DNA of 5,575 nt, from NCBI GenBank assembly GCA_041642035.1, contig JBEPXC010000247.1:1-5575 (forward strand), given 5' to 3'. This document shows, piece by piece, positions 1-5,575 of this stretch (position 1 is its first letter; each line of letters begins with the position of its first letter). This stretch comes from SKVR01 sp041642035 (GTDB lineage: Bacteria; Bacteroidota; Bacteroidia; Bacteroidales; UBA7960). A program made the position numbers and the translations under genes. The notes beneath the pieces were generated by a model that made no database searches, was not told the origin of the DNA, and saw nothing but the letters and a program-made list of their open reading frames with translations.

Positions 1-879
1 CCCATTAAGTATTTTAACTCCCAGCCAGTAAATGCTCTCCAGGGTACGCAAGGAGGTTGTGCCCACGCTTATTATGCTGCTTTCAGTGGCATTGATGAGG
101 GCAGCTACAGTTTCTGCCGACACAATGATTTGTTCATGGTGCATAAGATGTTCGGCGATGGTTGGCGATGATACAGGCTTGAAGGTTCCGGCACCTACGT
201 GGAGGGTAAGGAATGTGCTTGAAATATCCTTTTGTTGAAGGGACTGCAATACTTCGTCGGTAAAGTGCAGCCCTGAGGTAGGTGCAGCTACCGATCCCGA
301 ATGGCGGGCAAAGATGGTTTGATATCGTTTCTTGTCTTCCTCCTCTGCTTTTCGGCCTATGTATGGGGGCAAGGGTGTCTTACCTGCCAGTTCCAGCACT
401 TCGGCAAAGCTCAATTCGCCTTCCCATGTAAAGCTGATCCGATATCCGTCGTCTATCCTTTCTCCCTTGCCTACGGTAAGAGCAAGGTTGTTGGGGAGCT
501 TCATTTCCAATGAGCCCTGCTTCCATTTTTTTGCATTGCCCACCAGGCAAAACCACTCGCTGTGGTTCTTCTGCTGAAACGCGATCTGGATGTCGCGAAT
601 GGTGCCCAGGGGCTCCAGGCAAAATATCTCTATCACCGCACCGCTTTCTTTCTGAAAGAGTAGCCGCGCCTGCACAACCCGGGTATTGTTAAAGACCATC
701 AGCGCAGGCGAGGGCAGATGGTCGGTTATGTTGCGAAAAACGGATTTCTTAATCGCTCCGTTTTTGTAAACCAGCAGATTTGATGCATCTCTCTGCTCAA
801 GAGGATAGTGTGCTATCCTCCCGGCAGGCAAATGGTAAGTGTAATTTTCCAGAGAAATATTCCTGATGTCTTCTTGCAT
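1..879 (-). CDS. queA: QueA, S-adenosylmethionine:tRNA ribosyltransferase-isomerase (3' end outside window)
   Basis: QueA transfers and isomerises the ribosyl moiety of S-adenosylmethionine onto preQ1 at the wobble base (position 34) of tRNAs with GUN anticodons, giving epoxyqueuosine; it is cytosolic. The minus frame is open from an ATG at 879 to base 1, giving 293 codons without a stop, so the C-terminal part is missing only because the window ends. A TAA lies in frame directly before this ATG, which fixes the start. Family motifs are in the expected order: FNNTRV (residues 63-68), PLPPYI (169-174), GSVAAPTSGLHF (195-206), LHVGAGTFKPV (226-236) and VGTTSLRTLES (272-282). The insert around residues 84-120 (EIFCLEP, then WFCLVGNAKKWK) matches my memory of Bacteroidota QueA rather than the E. 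coli form. No Shine-Dalgarno is visible. The gene starts 31 bp after the acyl-CoA synthetase stop and may share its transcript. Identity is secure. Confidence 0.97.
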   Translation of the reverse strand, partial: MQEDIRNISLENYTYHLPAGRIAHYPLEQRDASNLLVYKNGAIKKSVFRNITDHLPSPALMVFNNTRVVQARLLFQKESGAVIEIFCLEPLGTIRDIQIAFQQKNHSEWFCLVGNAKKWKQGSLEMKLPNNLALTVGKGERIDDGYRISFTWEGELSFAEVLELAGKTPLPPYIGRKAEEEDKKRYQTIFARHSGSVAAPTSGLHFTDEVLQSLQQKDISSTFLTLHVGAGTFKPVSSPTIAEHLMHHEQIIVSAETVAALINATESSIISVGTTSLRTLESIYWLGVKILNG

Positions 880-883
880 TTAT

Positions 884-893
884 GTACCGGTAC
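884..893. other. 10-bp perfect palindrome in the acyl-CoA synthetase-queA gap
   Basis: GTACCGGTAC is a perfect 10-bp palindrome in the 31-bp spacer, ending 4 bp before the queA ATG on the minus strand. It could bind a dimeric regulator or be chance. It has no loop, so it would not make a good hairpin, and there is no T-tract to suggest a terminator. No function is assigned. Confidence 0.3.
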
Positions 894-910
894 TTTTTTA
901 TTATGTTTGT

Positions 911-2881
911 CTATTCTTTACCGGCATATATATCCCGTATATTGGCCATATTCTTGTCATTGTTTATGTTCTTGGCCTCTGGGGTATAGAGATAAGCAAA
1001 GGTGTCCTTATAATGTTCCGTAATATAGGGGCGTACCATTTTCATGGTGCTGTTGATCATTTTGTTTTGCTCGGTGAAATTTTCCTTCAAAACCCAAATG
1101 GCGCTTGGGAGCCACCGGGGAGGGAAGAGTTGATCCAGATCTCCGCCAGGCAAAAACCGGTTGATTTCAGATTGTATTTTCAGCAACACTGCCTTTTGAC
1201 CATTTTCATCTTCCAGATTCAGATTGTTTTTCATTGCCCATTCCCTTAAGTTTTTCTTGTTGGGATATAGTAGGGCCGTGGTGTAGGCGTTTTGATTGTT
1301 GTATAACATCACCTGGTCGATGTAAATTGATTTTTCTACCAGGGCTTCTTCAATACCTTCCGGGCTGTATTTTTCACCGTCGCCCGATATCAGCAGGCTT
1401 TTATTTCTACCCAGAACGTAGAGATAACCCTCAGCATCCAGATAACCCAAATCGCCGGTATACAACCAACCATCACGAATAGCCTCTTTGGTGGCTGCTT
1501 CATTGTTCCAATAGCCAGCCATCACATTATCGCCTTTGATAACGATTTCACCCTTTTGACCTAAGGGAAGCTCTCTTCCCTCTTCGTCACATATTTTAAG
1601 CTCCATAAAAGGGACTACCTTTCCTGAAGAGCCTAGTTTATGAAAATCGGGGGTGTTGGACGAAATGATGGGGGCTGCTTCGGTAAGCCCATAGCCCTGG
1701 TACATGGGAATGCCAATGGCATAAAAAAAGCGCTGCAACTCAATGTCGAGCAAAGCGCCCCCTCCAACAAAGAATTTCAATCTGCCTCCAAAATTTTCTC
1801 TGATTTTCGAAAAAAGAATCTTGTCGAACATTGCGTAAAGAGGCTGAAGAAAAGCTCTTGTTCCTCCTCCTTTGTTATAACCCTCGCGGTTGTAACTGAT
1901 CGCTACTTTCATCGCTGCATCGAAAAGTTTTCGGGTGGCAGTGCCCTTTTCGTTGATAGCCTTTTCGATGTTGTTTTTGAAGTTTTTTGCCAGGGCAGGT
2001 ACGCTGAGAATAAAATAAGGCCTTACTTCCTTGATGCAAATGGGTATGTTGCGCAACGTTTCATTGAGCGTTTTGCCCAGTTTTAACGACGCCAGGCTGG
2101 CACCATTGCGCATGAGGGTATAGATGCCTACGGTATGCGCAAAGGAGTGATCCCAGGGAAGGATGTGCAGTGACGTGTAGTATTCAGGAACATCAAAGAG
2201 AGAGGAGGCTTGCTCGGTATTGCAGAGATAATTTTTATGCGTTAGAATGATCCCTTTTGGATCGGCAGTGGTGCCTGAAGTATAACAGATGTTGGCATAA
2301 TCATCGGGTAGCAGTGCATTAGAAATATCAGATACGCATCCGGGATGCTGTACCAGGTATTCTTCACCGGCTTTAATAACATCCTCCACGGCAAAAATAT
2401 TTTCAGGATTAAATCTCGGAACTTTTACTTCCGAATATTCCGCGGTGTCCTGCATGGGTTTGCCATCGAGTATGATGATAAACTGCAAGTCCGGCAGGTG
2501 GTTGGCCAGACGTAACGCTTTGTGCTGATGATTGCCCGAAATAACAATTGCTTTACAGCCGGCATGAGATAAGCGAAAGCGTAGATCGCTATCTTCTTCA
2601 ATTTTTACAGACAGCGGTACACTCACTCCCCCACAATACAACACGGCCAACTCTGAGATAACCCAATCGTTTCGGCCCTCCGATATTAAAGCAACCCGAT
2701 CACCCTTTTTCAATCCATTTTTGAGCAGTCCAGCAGCGTATTTTTGAACCCTATCATAGGTTTCTTGATACGTTAGTCCTTTATAGTGTGATTCCTTTTT
2801 TTCCCACAAAAAAGTATTATCTGAAAACTGCTCCACACTTTTTTCAAATAAGTGTGGTAAACTCTTAGTGCTCATAACCAT
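911..2881 (-). CDS. Long-chain acyl-CoA synthetase (AMP-dependent synthetase/ligase, FadD/FAA1-like)
   Basis: This member of the adenylate-forming (ANL) superfamily activates a fatty acid with ATP to an acyl-adenylate and then transfers it to CoA, feeding lipid synthesis or beta-oxidation. It is probably cytosolic or peripheral on the membrane. The 656 residues are a full-length long-chain synthetase. Motifs in order are the phosphate-binding loop YTSGTTADPKG (200-210), LPWDHSFAHT (241-250), the adenine-site GYGLTEAAP (396-404), GWLYTGDLGYLD (471-482) with the ribose-binding Asp477, the hinge GRNK (491-494), GDGEKYSPEGIEEAL (500-514), and a C-terminal STMKMVR whose Lys614 fits the position of the adenylation lysine. 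The phosphate loop has Ala where Gly is more usual (TTADPKG). The start is the ATG at 2881; a second ATG two codons in (2875) is equally possible, and neither has a Shine-Dalgarno. The stop is TAG. Chain-length preference cannot be read from the sequence, so I give no gene symbol. Confidence 0.93.
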   Translation of the reverse strand: MVMSTKSLPHLFEKSVEQFSDNTFLWEKKESHYKGLTYQETYDRVQKYAAGLLKNGLKKGDRVALISEGRNDWVISELAVLYCGGVSVPLSVKIEEDSDLRFRLSHAGCKAIVISGNHQHKALRLANHLPDLQFIIILDGKPMQDTAEYSEVKVPRFNPENIFAVEDVIKAGEEYLVQHPGCVSDISNALLPDDYANICYTSGTTADPKGIILTHKNYLCNTEQASSLFDVPEYYTSLHILPWDHSFAHTVGIYTLMRNGASLASLKLGKTLNETLRNIPICIKEVRPYFILSVPALAKNFKNNIEKAINEKGTATRKLFDAAMKVAISYNREGYNKGGGTRAFLQPLYAMFDKILFSKIRENFGGRLKFFVGGGALLDIELQRFFYAIGIPMYQGYGLTEAAPIISSNTPDFHKLGSSGKVVPFMELKICDEEGRELPLGQKGEIVIKGDNVMAGYWNNEAATKEAIRDGWLYTGDLGYLDAEGYLYVLGRNKSLLISGDGEKYSPEGIEEALVEKSIYIDQVMLYNNQNAYTTALLYPNKKNLREWAMKNNLNLEDENGQKAVLLKIQSEINRFLPGGDLDQLFPPRWLPSAIWVLKENFTEQNKMINSTMKMVRPYITEHYKDTFAYLYTPEAKNINNDKNMANIRDIYAGKE

Positions 2882-2969
2882 GGTGTTCGTTTATAAATAT
2901 CAGACAGCCAAATTACTAAAAATTGCCAAGCTTATGGGAATGTTTTTTATCCTATATCCAGCATATTGA

Positions 2970-2994
2970 CCCACCCGCCCTCGGGCACCCTCCC
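2970..2994 (-). other. Potential G-quadruplex motif upstream of the acyl-CoA synthetase
   Basis: The plus strand reads five C-triplets separated by A, G, TCGGGCA and T, so the minus strand carries five GGG runs with spacers of 1, 7, 1 and 1 nt. This meets the standard G3+N1-7 quadruplex pattern. It lies on the coding strand about 90-110 bp before the acyl-CoA synthetase start. The long spacer overlaps a small GCCC-TC-GGGC hairpin (2977-2986), which could compete with quadruplex folding. The pattern is seen directly; folding and function are inference. Confidence 0.4.
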
Positions 2995-3013
2995 AGATCT
3001 TTCGAAGAATGAA

Positions 3014-3064
3014 AAGCCCCGTAGTGGGCTTAATGTTATTAGCCCCGGGTGTGAACCCGGGGTT
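3014..3064. repeat. Two-hairpin palindromic element (REP-like)
   Basis: Two inverted repeats sit side by side. The first is AAGCCC (3014-3019) with GGGCTT (3026-3031) around a 6-nt loop. The second is CCCCGGGT (3043-3050) with ACCCGGGG (3055-3062) around a GTGA loop, an 8-bp GC-rich perfect stem that extends to 10 bp by one G-T wobble and one A-T pair. The 11-nt linker is AT-rich. Paired compact hairpins of this kind resemble bacterial REP/BIME elements, and similar short elements are common between Bacteroidota genes in my recollection. On the minus strand the distal hairpin ends in GGGCTTTTC, so it could serve weakly as a terminator for the upstream channel operon, but the T-tract is too short to call one. 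Copy number cannot be judged here. Confidence 0.6.
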
Positions 3065-3082
3065 TAGGAACCGATCGAAAAC

Positions 3083-3129
3083 TGCGCCGGAAAAAATGGT
3101 TTTAGAAGCAATTATTTTATGACGGCGCA
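3083..3129. repeat. Spaced 7-bp inverted repeat TGCGCCG/CGGCGCA
   Basis: TGCGCCG (3083-3089) and its exact complement CGGCGCA (3123-3129) bound a 33-nt AT-rich spacer. The layout looks like miniature terminal inverted repeats or a long-looped stem. The flanks show no convincing target-site duplication, and seven bases could match by chance. Confidence 0.3.
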
Positions 3130-3153
3130 AAGAGAAATCATTTGACTGGCAAG

Positions 3154-3222
3154 CCAGCCCTTCATTGTTTAGCAGATATTCAGTACAGGCGTCACCCTTC
3201 CCTGCCTGTAGGGAAGGGCTGG
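3154..3222. repeat. Nested inverted repeats: 9-bp hairpin plus a competing 10-bp distal arm
   Basis: CCCTTCCCT (3195-3203) pairs perfectly with AGGGAAGGG (3210-3218) around the 6-nt loop GCCTGT. A second inverted repeat overlaps it: CCAGCCCTTC (3154-3163) is the exact complement of GAAGGGCTGG (3213-3222). The right-hand arm is shared, so the two structures are mutually exclusive. The hairpin is about 77-100 nt after the channel stop codon and has no T-tract on the minus strand, so it is not a standard Rho-independent terminator. It could still block 3' exonucleases and set the mRNA end. Confidence 0.5.
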
Positions 3223-3229
3223 GGATGGG
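3211..3229 (+). other. Canonical G-quadruplex motif after the MscS-type gene
   Basis: The plus strand reads GGG-AA-GGG-CT-GGGG-AT-GGG: four G-runs with 2-nt loops, a compact pattern expected to be favourable for a quadruplex. For leftward transcription this is the template strand, so the quadruplex would form in DNA and the RNA would be C-rich. The motif overlaps the right arm of the neighbouring hairpin, so only one structure can form at a time. The pattern is seen; folding is inferred. Confidence 0.45.
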
Positions 3230-3291
3230 TCAAAAACAAGGGCCGGGGAGGGGTCAAAAGAAAAAAGCAAGGGCCGGGAATGGTTCAAAAA
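3214..3291. repeat. Three degenerate 23-nt G-rich direct repeats
   Basis: Three copies begin at 3214, 3238 and 3269. Each follows the pattern AAGGGCY, GGG(G/A), a short G-rich block, then GGTTCAAAA or GGGTCAAAA. Copies one and two are 24 nt apart; copies two and three are 31 nt apart, separated by an extra A-rich stretch. Copies one and two are the most alike; copy three is more diverged. The last copy ends only 3 bp before the channel stop codon, so the array occupies the start of that gene's 3' untranslated region. There are too few and too irregular copies for CRISPR, and there are no unique spacers. Confidence 0.6.
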
Positions 3292-3294
3292 AAT

Positions 3295-4209
3295 TTAGGT
3301 GAGCTCTATGTCGGGTTTGTTCTTTCTATGAGTGCGGTCTGATATAAGATGGAGATCTCTTTGTGGATAAGGAATCTCAATATTGTTTTCTTTAAACTTT
3401 TTGTGTACGGCATAAAAGAGTTGACTTTTAAGAACGCCGGGTTTTTGTATATAGCGTGTTGTCCATACCCTAAGGATAAACACCATGGCGCTGTCGGCAA
3501 AATCATCGAACAAGACATCCGGTGATGGAGAGTTCAGGACGCCATCATTTTCGGCAGCCACTTCCTTAAGTATTTTTTTTATTACTGCAGGGTCCTCCTT
3601 ATAATGAACTCCAATTTTAAAATTAAACCGCACCCGGCGGTCGTTGTAGCTCCAGTTGATTACTGTAGCGGTGATCAGATCTGAATTGGGCACAATGATG
3701 GCGATGTTGTCATTGGTCAATACGGTGGTGGCTCTTCCGGAAATATTCACCACATCCCCGTTGATGGTTTCGCCTGCCGGATTGGTTATTTCGATGCGGT
3801 CGCCTACTTTGATGGGGCGTTCCAGTAAAATGACAATGCCGCTGACAAAGTTATTGGTCACATTTTGCAAGCCAAAACCAATACCTACGCCCAGAGCACC
3901 AGCCAGCACGGTAAGGAAGCTTAGGTCAATGCCTGTACTTTGTATAATGACAATAATCCCCACCACAATAACTACATAACGTATAATGGTACTGATGGCT
4001 TGCCGCAATCCTAATTCTACTTTGTAGCGCAACAGAATACGGTTTTGCATTAAAGACTGAAACTTTCCCGAGAGAAAGAACAGCAATATCATGGAGATGA
4101 TTAAATACAACATCAATCCCAGGGTAATGTCTGTTTCGCCCATCGAAAACAGGGGATATTGGAGAAATCCTTCCAGTGTGGTATATGCTTCTGATAAATA
4201 TTCTTTCAT
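3295..4209 (-). CDS. Small-conductance mechanosensitive channel, MscS family
   Basis: This is an inner-membrane channel of the MscS family, whose members open under membrane tension and release solutes during hypo-osmotic shock. From the ATG at 4209 it is 304 residues, close to the compact E. coli MscS (about 286). Hydrophobic segments lie near residues 28-47 and 75-92, followed by the pore helix at roughly 96-130, whose Gly/Ala-rich AGALGVGIGFGLQNVTNNF and then LLERPIKVGDRIEI are the family signature. The beta domain follows, including RATTVLTNDNIAIIVPNSDL (about 159-178), then the alpha-beta C-terminal domain ending with IEIPYPQRDLHL and a short charged tail. A TTG at 4224, overlapping the upstream stop as TTGA, would add five residues. 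I prefer the ATG because TTG starts are uncommon and neither has a Shine-Dalgarno. The gene begins 11 bp after the permease stop, so co-transcription is likely. Paralogues are common, so mscS orthology is not claimed. Confidence 0.93.
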   Translation of the reverse strand: MKEYLSEAYTTLEGFLQYPLFSMGETDITLGLMLYLIISMILLFFLSGKFQSLMQNRILLRYKVELGLRQAISTIIRYVVIVVGIIVIIQSTGIDLSFLTVLAGALGVGIGFGLQNVTNNFVSGIVILLERPIKVGDRIEITNPAGETINGDVVNISGRATTVLTNDNIAIIVPNSDLITATVINWSYNDRRVRFNFKIGVHYKEDPAVIKKILKEVAAENDGVLNSPSPDVLFDDFADSAMVFILRVWTTRYIQKPGVLKSQLFYAVHKKFKENNIEIPYPQRDLHLISDRTHRKNKPDIELT

Positions 4210-4220
4210 TGTATTAACAT

Positions 4221-5575
4221 TCAAAATGGGAAAAACACCGGGATGAGCAAGGTAGCAATAATCCAGAAGATAAGATTCAAAGGACCACCCACTTTAACAA
4301 AATCTATAAATTTATATTTACCTGCTCCATAAATCATGGTGTTGGTTTGATAACCGATAGGGGTCATAAAACTTGAGGAGGCCGCAAAAGTAATGGCCAT
4401 CAGAAAAGGACGTGCATCCACCTCCATGGCATAAGAAGCAGCTATGGCTATGGGTGCAAGCAATACTGCGCTGGCGTTGTTGCTCATCACACTGGTGAGC
4501 AGTATGGTAAACAGGTAAAGCAACGATACTACCGCGGTGGGACCCCATGAACCGGTGCCATCCACCAGAAGCCTGGAGAGCAACATGGCTGCACCACTGC
4601 TTTCCATGGCAATGCCCAGGCTCATGGCACCGGCCAGCAAAAAGATGACCTTCCAGTCGATGGCACGATAAGCTTCCTCCATGCTGATGCTGTTGGTAAG
4701 GATAAGAAAAATTACGCCCAGCAAGGCTGCCACCATAATGGGCAAAATGTTGAAGGAAGCAATGGCGATGATGGCTACTAAGGCAGCGGCCACATAAATG
4801 ATTTTATCCGTTTTGAAATTTTCGAAGCCCACCTCCGATACGATCAGAAAGGTGTTGCGACCATGTAACTGCAGCTGTTTCAACATGTCAAGCTTGTCTT
4901 TCTGTGCCTCAATGAGTAAGGTGTCGCCCGAGCGTAAAATGGTGGTGGCCACTTTTTCGCGCATGATATCACCACGATGGCGAATAGCCAATACGGTAGC
5001 ACCAAAACGTTGCCGAAAGGAAATTTGCTTGACCGTTTGCCCCTCAAATTCACTGTTGGGGGCTATTACCGCTTCTACCAGGATGATGTTATCGCCCTCT
5101 ATGTCAGCATCCTTAAATTTCATGTCCGATTTAAGTGCGATCCCTTCTTTTTCCTTGATCGTCTTTATGGTATCCAGCGAACATCTGACCTTGAGAATAT
5201 CACCCTCTAAAAGAACCATTTGTGCCCCGGGCATAAAGTACCGCTGACCCTCTCTGTTAATTTCCAGGATGTCGATGTCCATGCTTTTGGTCAGGGGACT
5301 ATCCTTTAGTTTCCTCCCCACCGAGGGAGCATTTTGAAGTAATATGATTTCGGTAAGATAATCACCCATTCCAAATTTTTGCACCAGACCTTCACTTGTA
5401 TCTCGTTTGGGAATCATTCTGATGCCCACTGCCATCATATAAACCATACCTGCTGCAAAAAATACCAGGCCCAGGCGGGACATCTCAAACATAGAAAAGG
5501 GCTCCATGTCATGTTCCTTGGCAATCCCACTCACCAGGATATTGGTGGATGTGCCGATGAGGGTGCATAATCCCC
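4221..5575 (-). CDS. SLC13/DASS-family anion permease with two RCK_C domains (5' end outside window)
   Basis: This is an inner-membrane transporter of the divalent anion:Na+ symporter type; substrates in the family include dicarboxylates, sulfate and phosphate, and the substrate here cannot be read. The frame is open to the window edge, and its first visible residues, GLCTLIGTSTNILVSGIA, are the first SLC13 re-entrant motif, so the GTG at 5534 is not the start: the protein begins upstream. The window holds 450 residues. After a transmembrane segment come two cytoplasmic RCK_C/TrkA-C domains (about 72-144 and 156-230; GDILKV and GDTLLIEA are typical strands). The C-terminal transmembrane half then carries the second re-entrant motif SNNASAVL (364-371) and SSFMTPIGYQTNTMIYG (400-416). 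The stop is TGA at 4223-4221. RCK_C domains in related permeases suggest ligand gating, but the ligand is unknown. A full protein would be about 590-620 residues if typical. Confidence 0.93.
   Translation of the reverse strand, partial: GLCTLIGTSTNILVSGIAKEHDMEPFSMFEMSRLGLVFFAAGMVYMMAVGIRMIPKRDTSEGLVQKFGMGDYLTEIILLQNAPSVGRKLKDSPLTKSMDIDILEINREGQRYFMPGAQMVLLEGDILKVRCSLDTIKTIKEKEGIALKSDMKFKDADIEGDNIILVEAVIAPNSEFEGQTVKQISFRQRFGATVLAIRHRGDIMREKVATTILRSGDTLLIEAQKDKLDMLKQLQLHGRNTFLIVSEVGFENFKTDKIIYVAAALVAIIAIASFNILPIMVAALLGVIFLILTNSISMEEAYRAIDWKVIFLLAGAMSLGIAMESSGAAMLLSRLLVDGTGSWGPTAVVSLLYLFTILLTSVMSNNASAVLLAPIAIAASYAMEVDARPFLMAITFAASSSFMTPIGYQTNTMIYGAGKYKFIDFVKVGGPLNLIFWIIATLLIPVFFPF

Larger units (their letters stand above)
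2882..3294. other. Gene-free 413-bp intergenic region rich in palindromes and G-runs
   Basis: No credible gene is present on either strand between the MscS-type channel and the acyl-CoA synthetase. The region should contain the 3' end of the channel transcript and the promoter and leader of the acyl-CoA synthetase. Bases 2882-2960 are AT-rich and are the likely promoter/leader zone, but I see no full match to the Bacteroidota -7 element TAnnTTTG. Bases 2970-3064 hold a C-rich block and a two-hairpin element. Bases 3083-3129 are bounded by a 7-bp inverted repeat. Bases 3154-3291 hold nested inverted repeats and three G-rich direct repeats. No tRNA, riboswitch or transposase was recognised. Confidence 0.7.

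Noticed and set aside
1640..2086. 148-codon plus-strand frame inside the acyl-CoA synthetase
   Set aside because: It is fully antisense to conserved coding sequence and shows no family motif; a shadow frame.
2909..2915. Possible Bacteroidota -7 promoter element (TAATTTG on the minus strand) before the acyl-CoA synthetase
   Set aside because: It is one base short of TAnnTTTG, and the nearest upstream TTG is too close for the usual -33 spacing.
3014..3031. Rho-independent terminator for the permease-channel operon
   Set aside because: The stem is only 6 bp and the following T-run on the minus strand is interrupted after four bases, two of them in the stem; listed as part of the palindromic element instead.
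2900..3130. Open 76-codon minus-strand frame in the intergenic gap
   Set aside because: Its translation is dictated by the two-hairpin element and the C-rich block, it has no recognisable domain or ribosome binding site, and similar frames arise wherever such palindromes occur.
3214..3291. CRISPR array
   Set aside because: Only three degenerate copies with nearly no spacer between the first two, and no cas gene nearby.
3142..3342. Open 66-codon plus-strand frame across the G-rich repeats
   Set aside because: The Gly/Lys-rich product simply reads the direct repeats and then runs antisense into the channel gene.
4798..5247. 149-codon plus-strand frame inside the permease
   Set aside because: It is antisense to the RCK_C domains, is Ser/Arg-rich and has no domain character; a shadow frame.

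Overview
The window looks like an ordinary chromosomal segment from a member of the Bacteroidota. Three things support this. The QueA and acyl-CoA synthetase proteins resemble Bacteroidota family members as I remember them. None of the three visible gene starts has a recognisable Shine-Dalgarno sequence, and the bases before them are mostly A/T-rich. The one long intergenic stretch carries palindromic and G-rich repeats of a kind I associate with these genomes. Genus or family cannot be assigned from the sequence alone.

All four genes lie on the minus strand, so transcription runs from high to low coordinates. First comes the C-terminal 450 residues of an SLC13/DASS-type anion permease with two RCK_C (TrkA-C) domains (5575 to 4221; its start is outside the window). 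About 11 bp later comes a small MscS-type mechanosensitive channel (4209 to 3295). A gene-free gap of about 413 bp follows (3294 to 2882). It holds three degenerate 23-nt G-rich repeats, a strong 9-bp hairpin, a two-hairpin palindromic element, a spaced 7-bp inverted repeat and two potential G-quadruplex motifs, one on each strand. Next is a complete 656-residue long-chain acyl-CoA synthetase (2881 to 911). After 31 bp comes queA, the tRNA ribosyltransferase-isomerase of queuosine synthesis (879 to 1), whose C-terminus runs off the window.

Functionally these are two small units. The permease and channel are both inner-membrane proteins and are probably co-transcribed; a joint role in ion or osmotic balance is possible but unproven. 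The acyl-CoA synthetase and queA are close enough for co-transcription but belong to unrelated pathways (fatty-acid activation and tRNA modification). I found no RNA gene, CRISPR array, transposase, phage gene or defence system. The only unexplained sequence is the intergenic repeat cluster.
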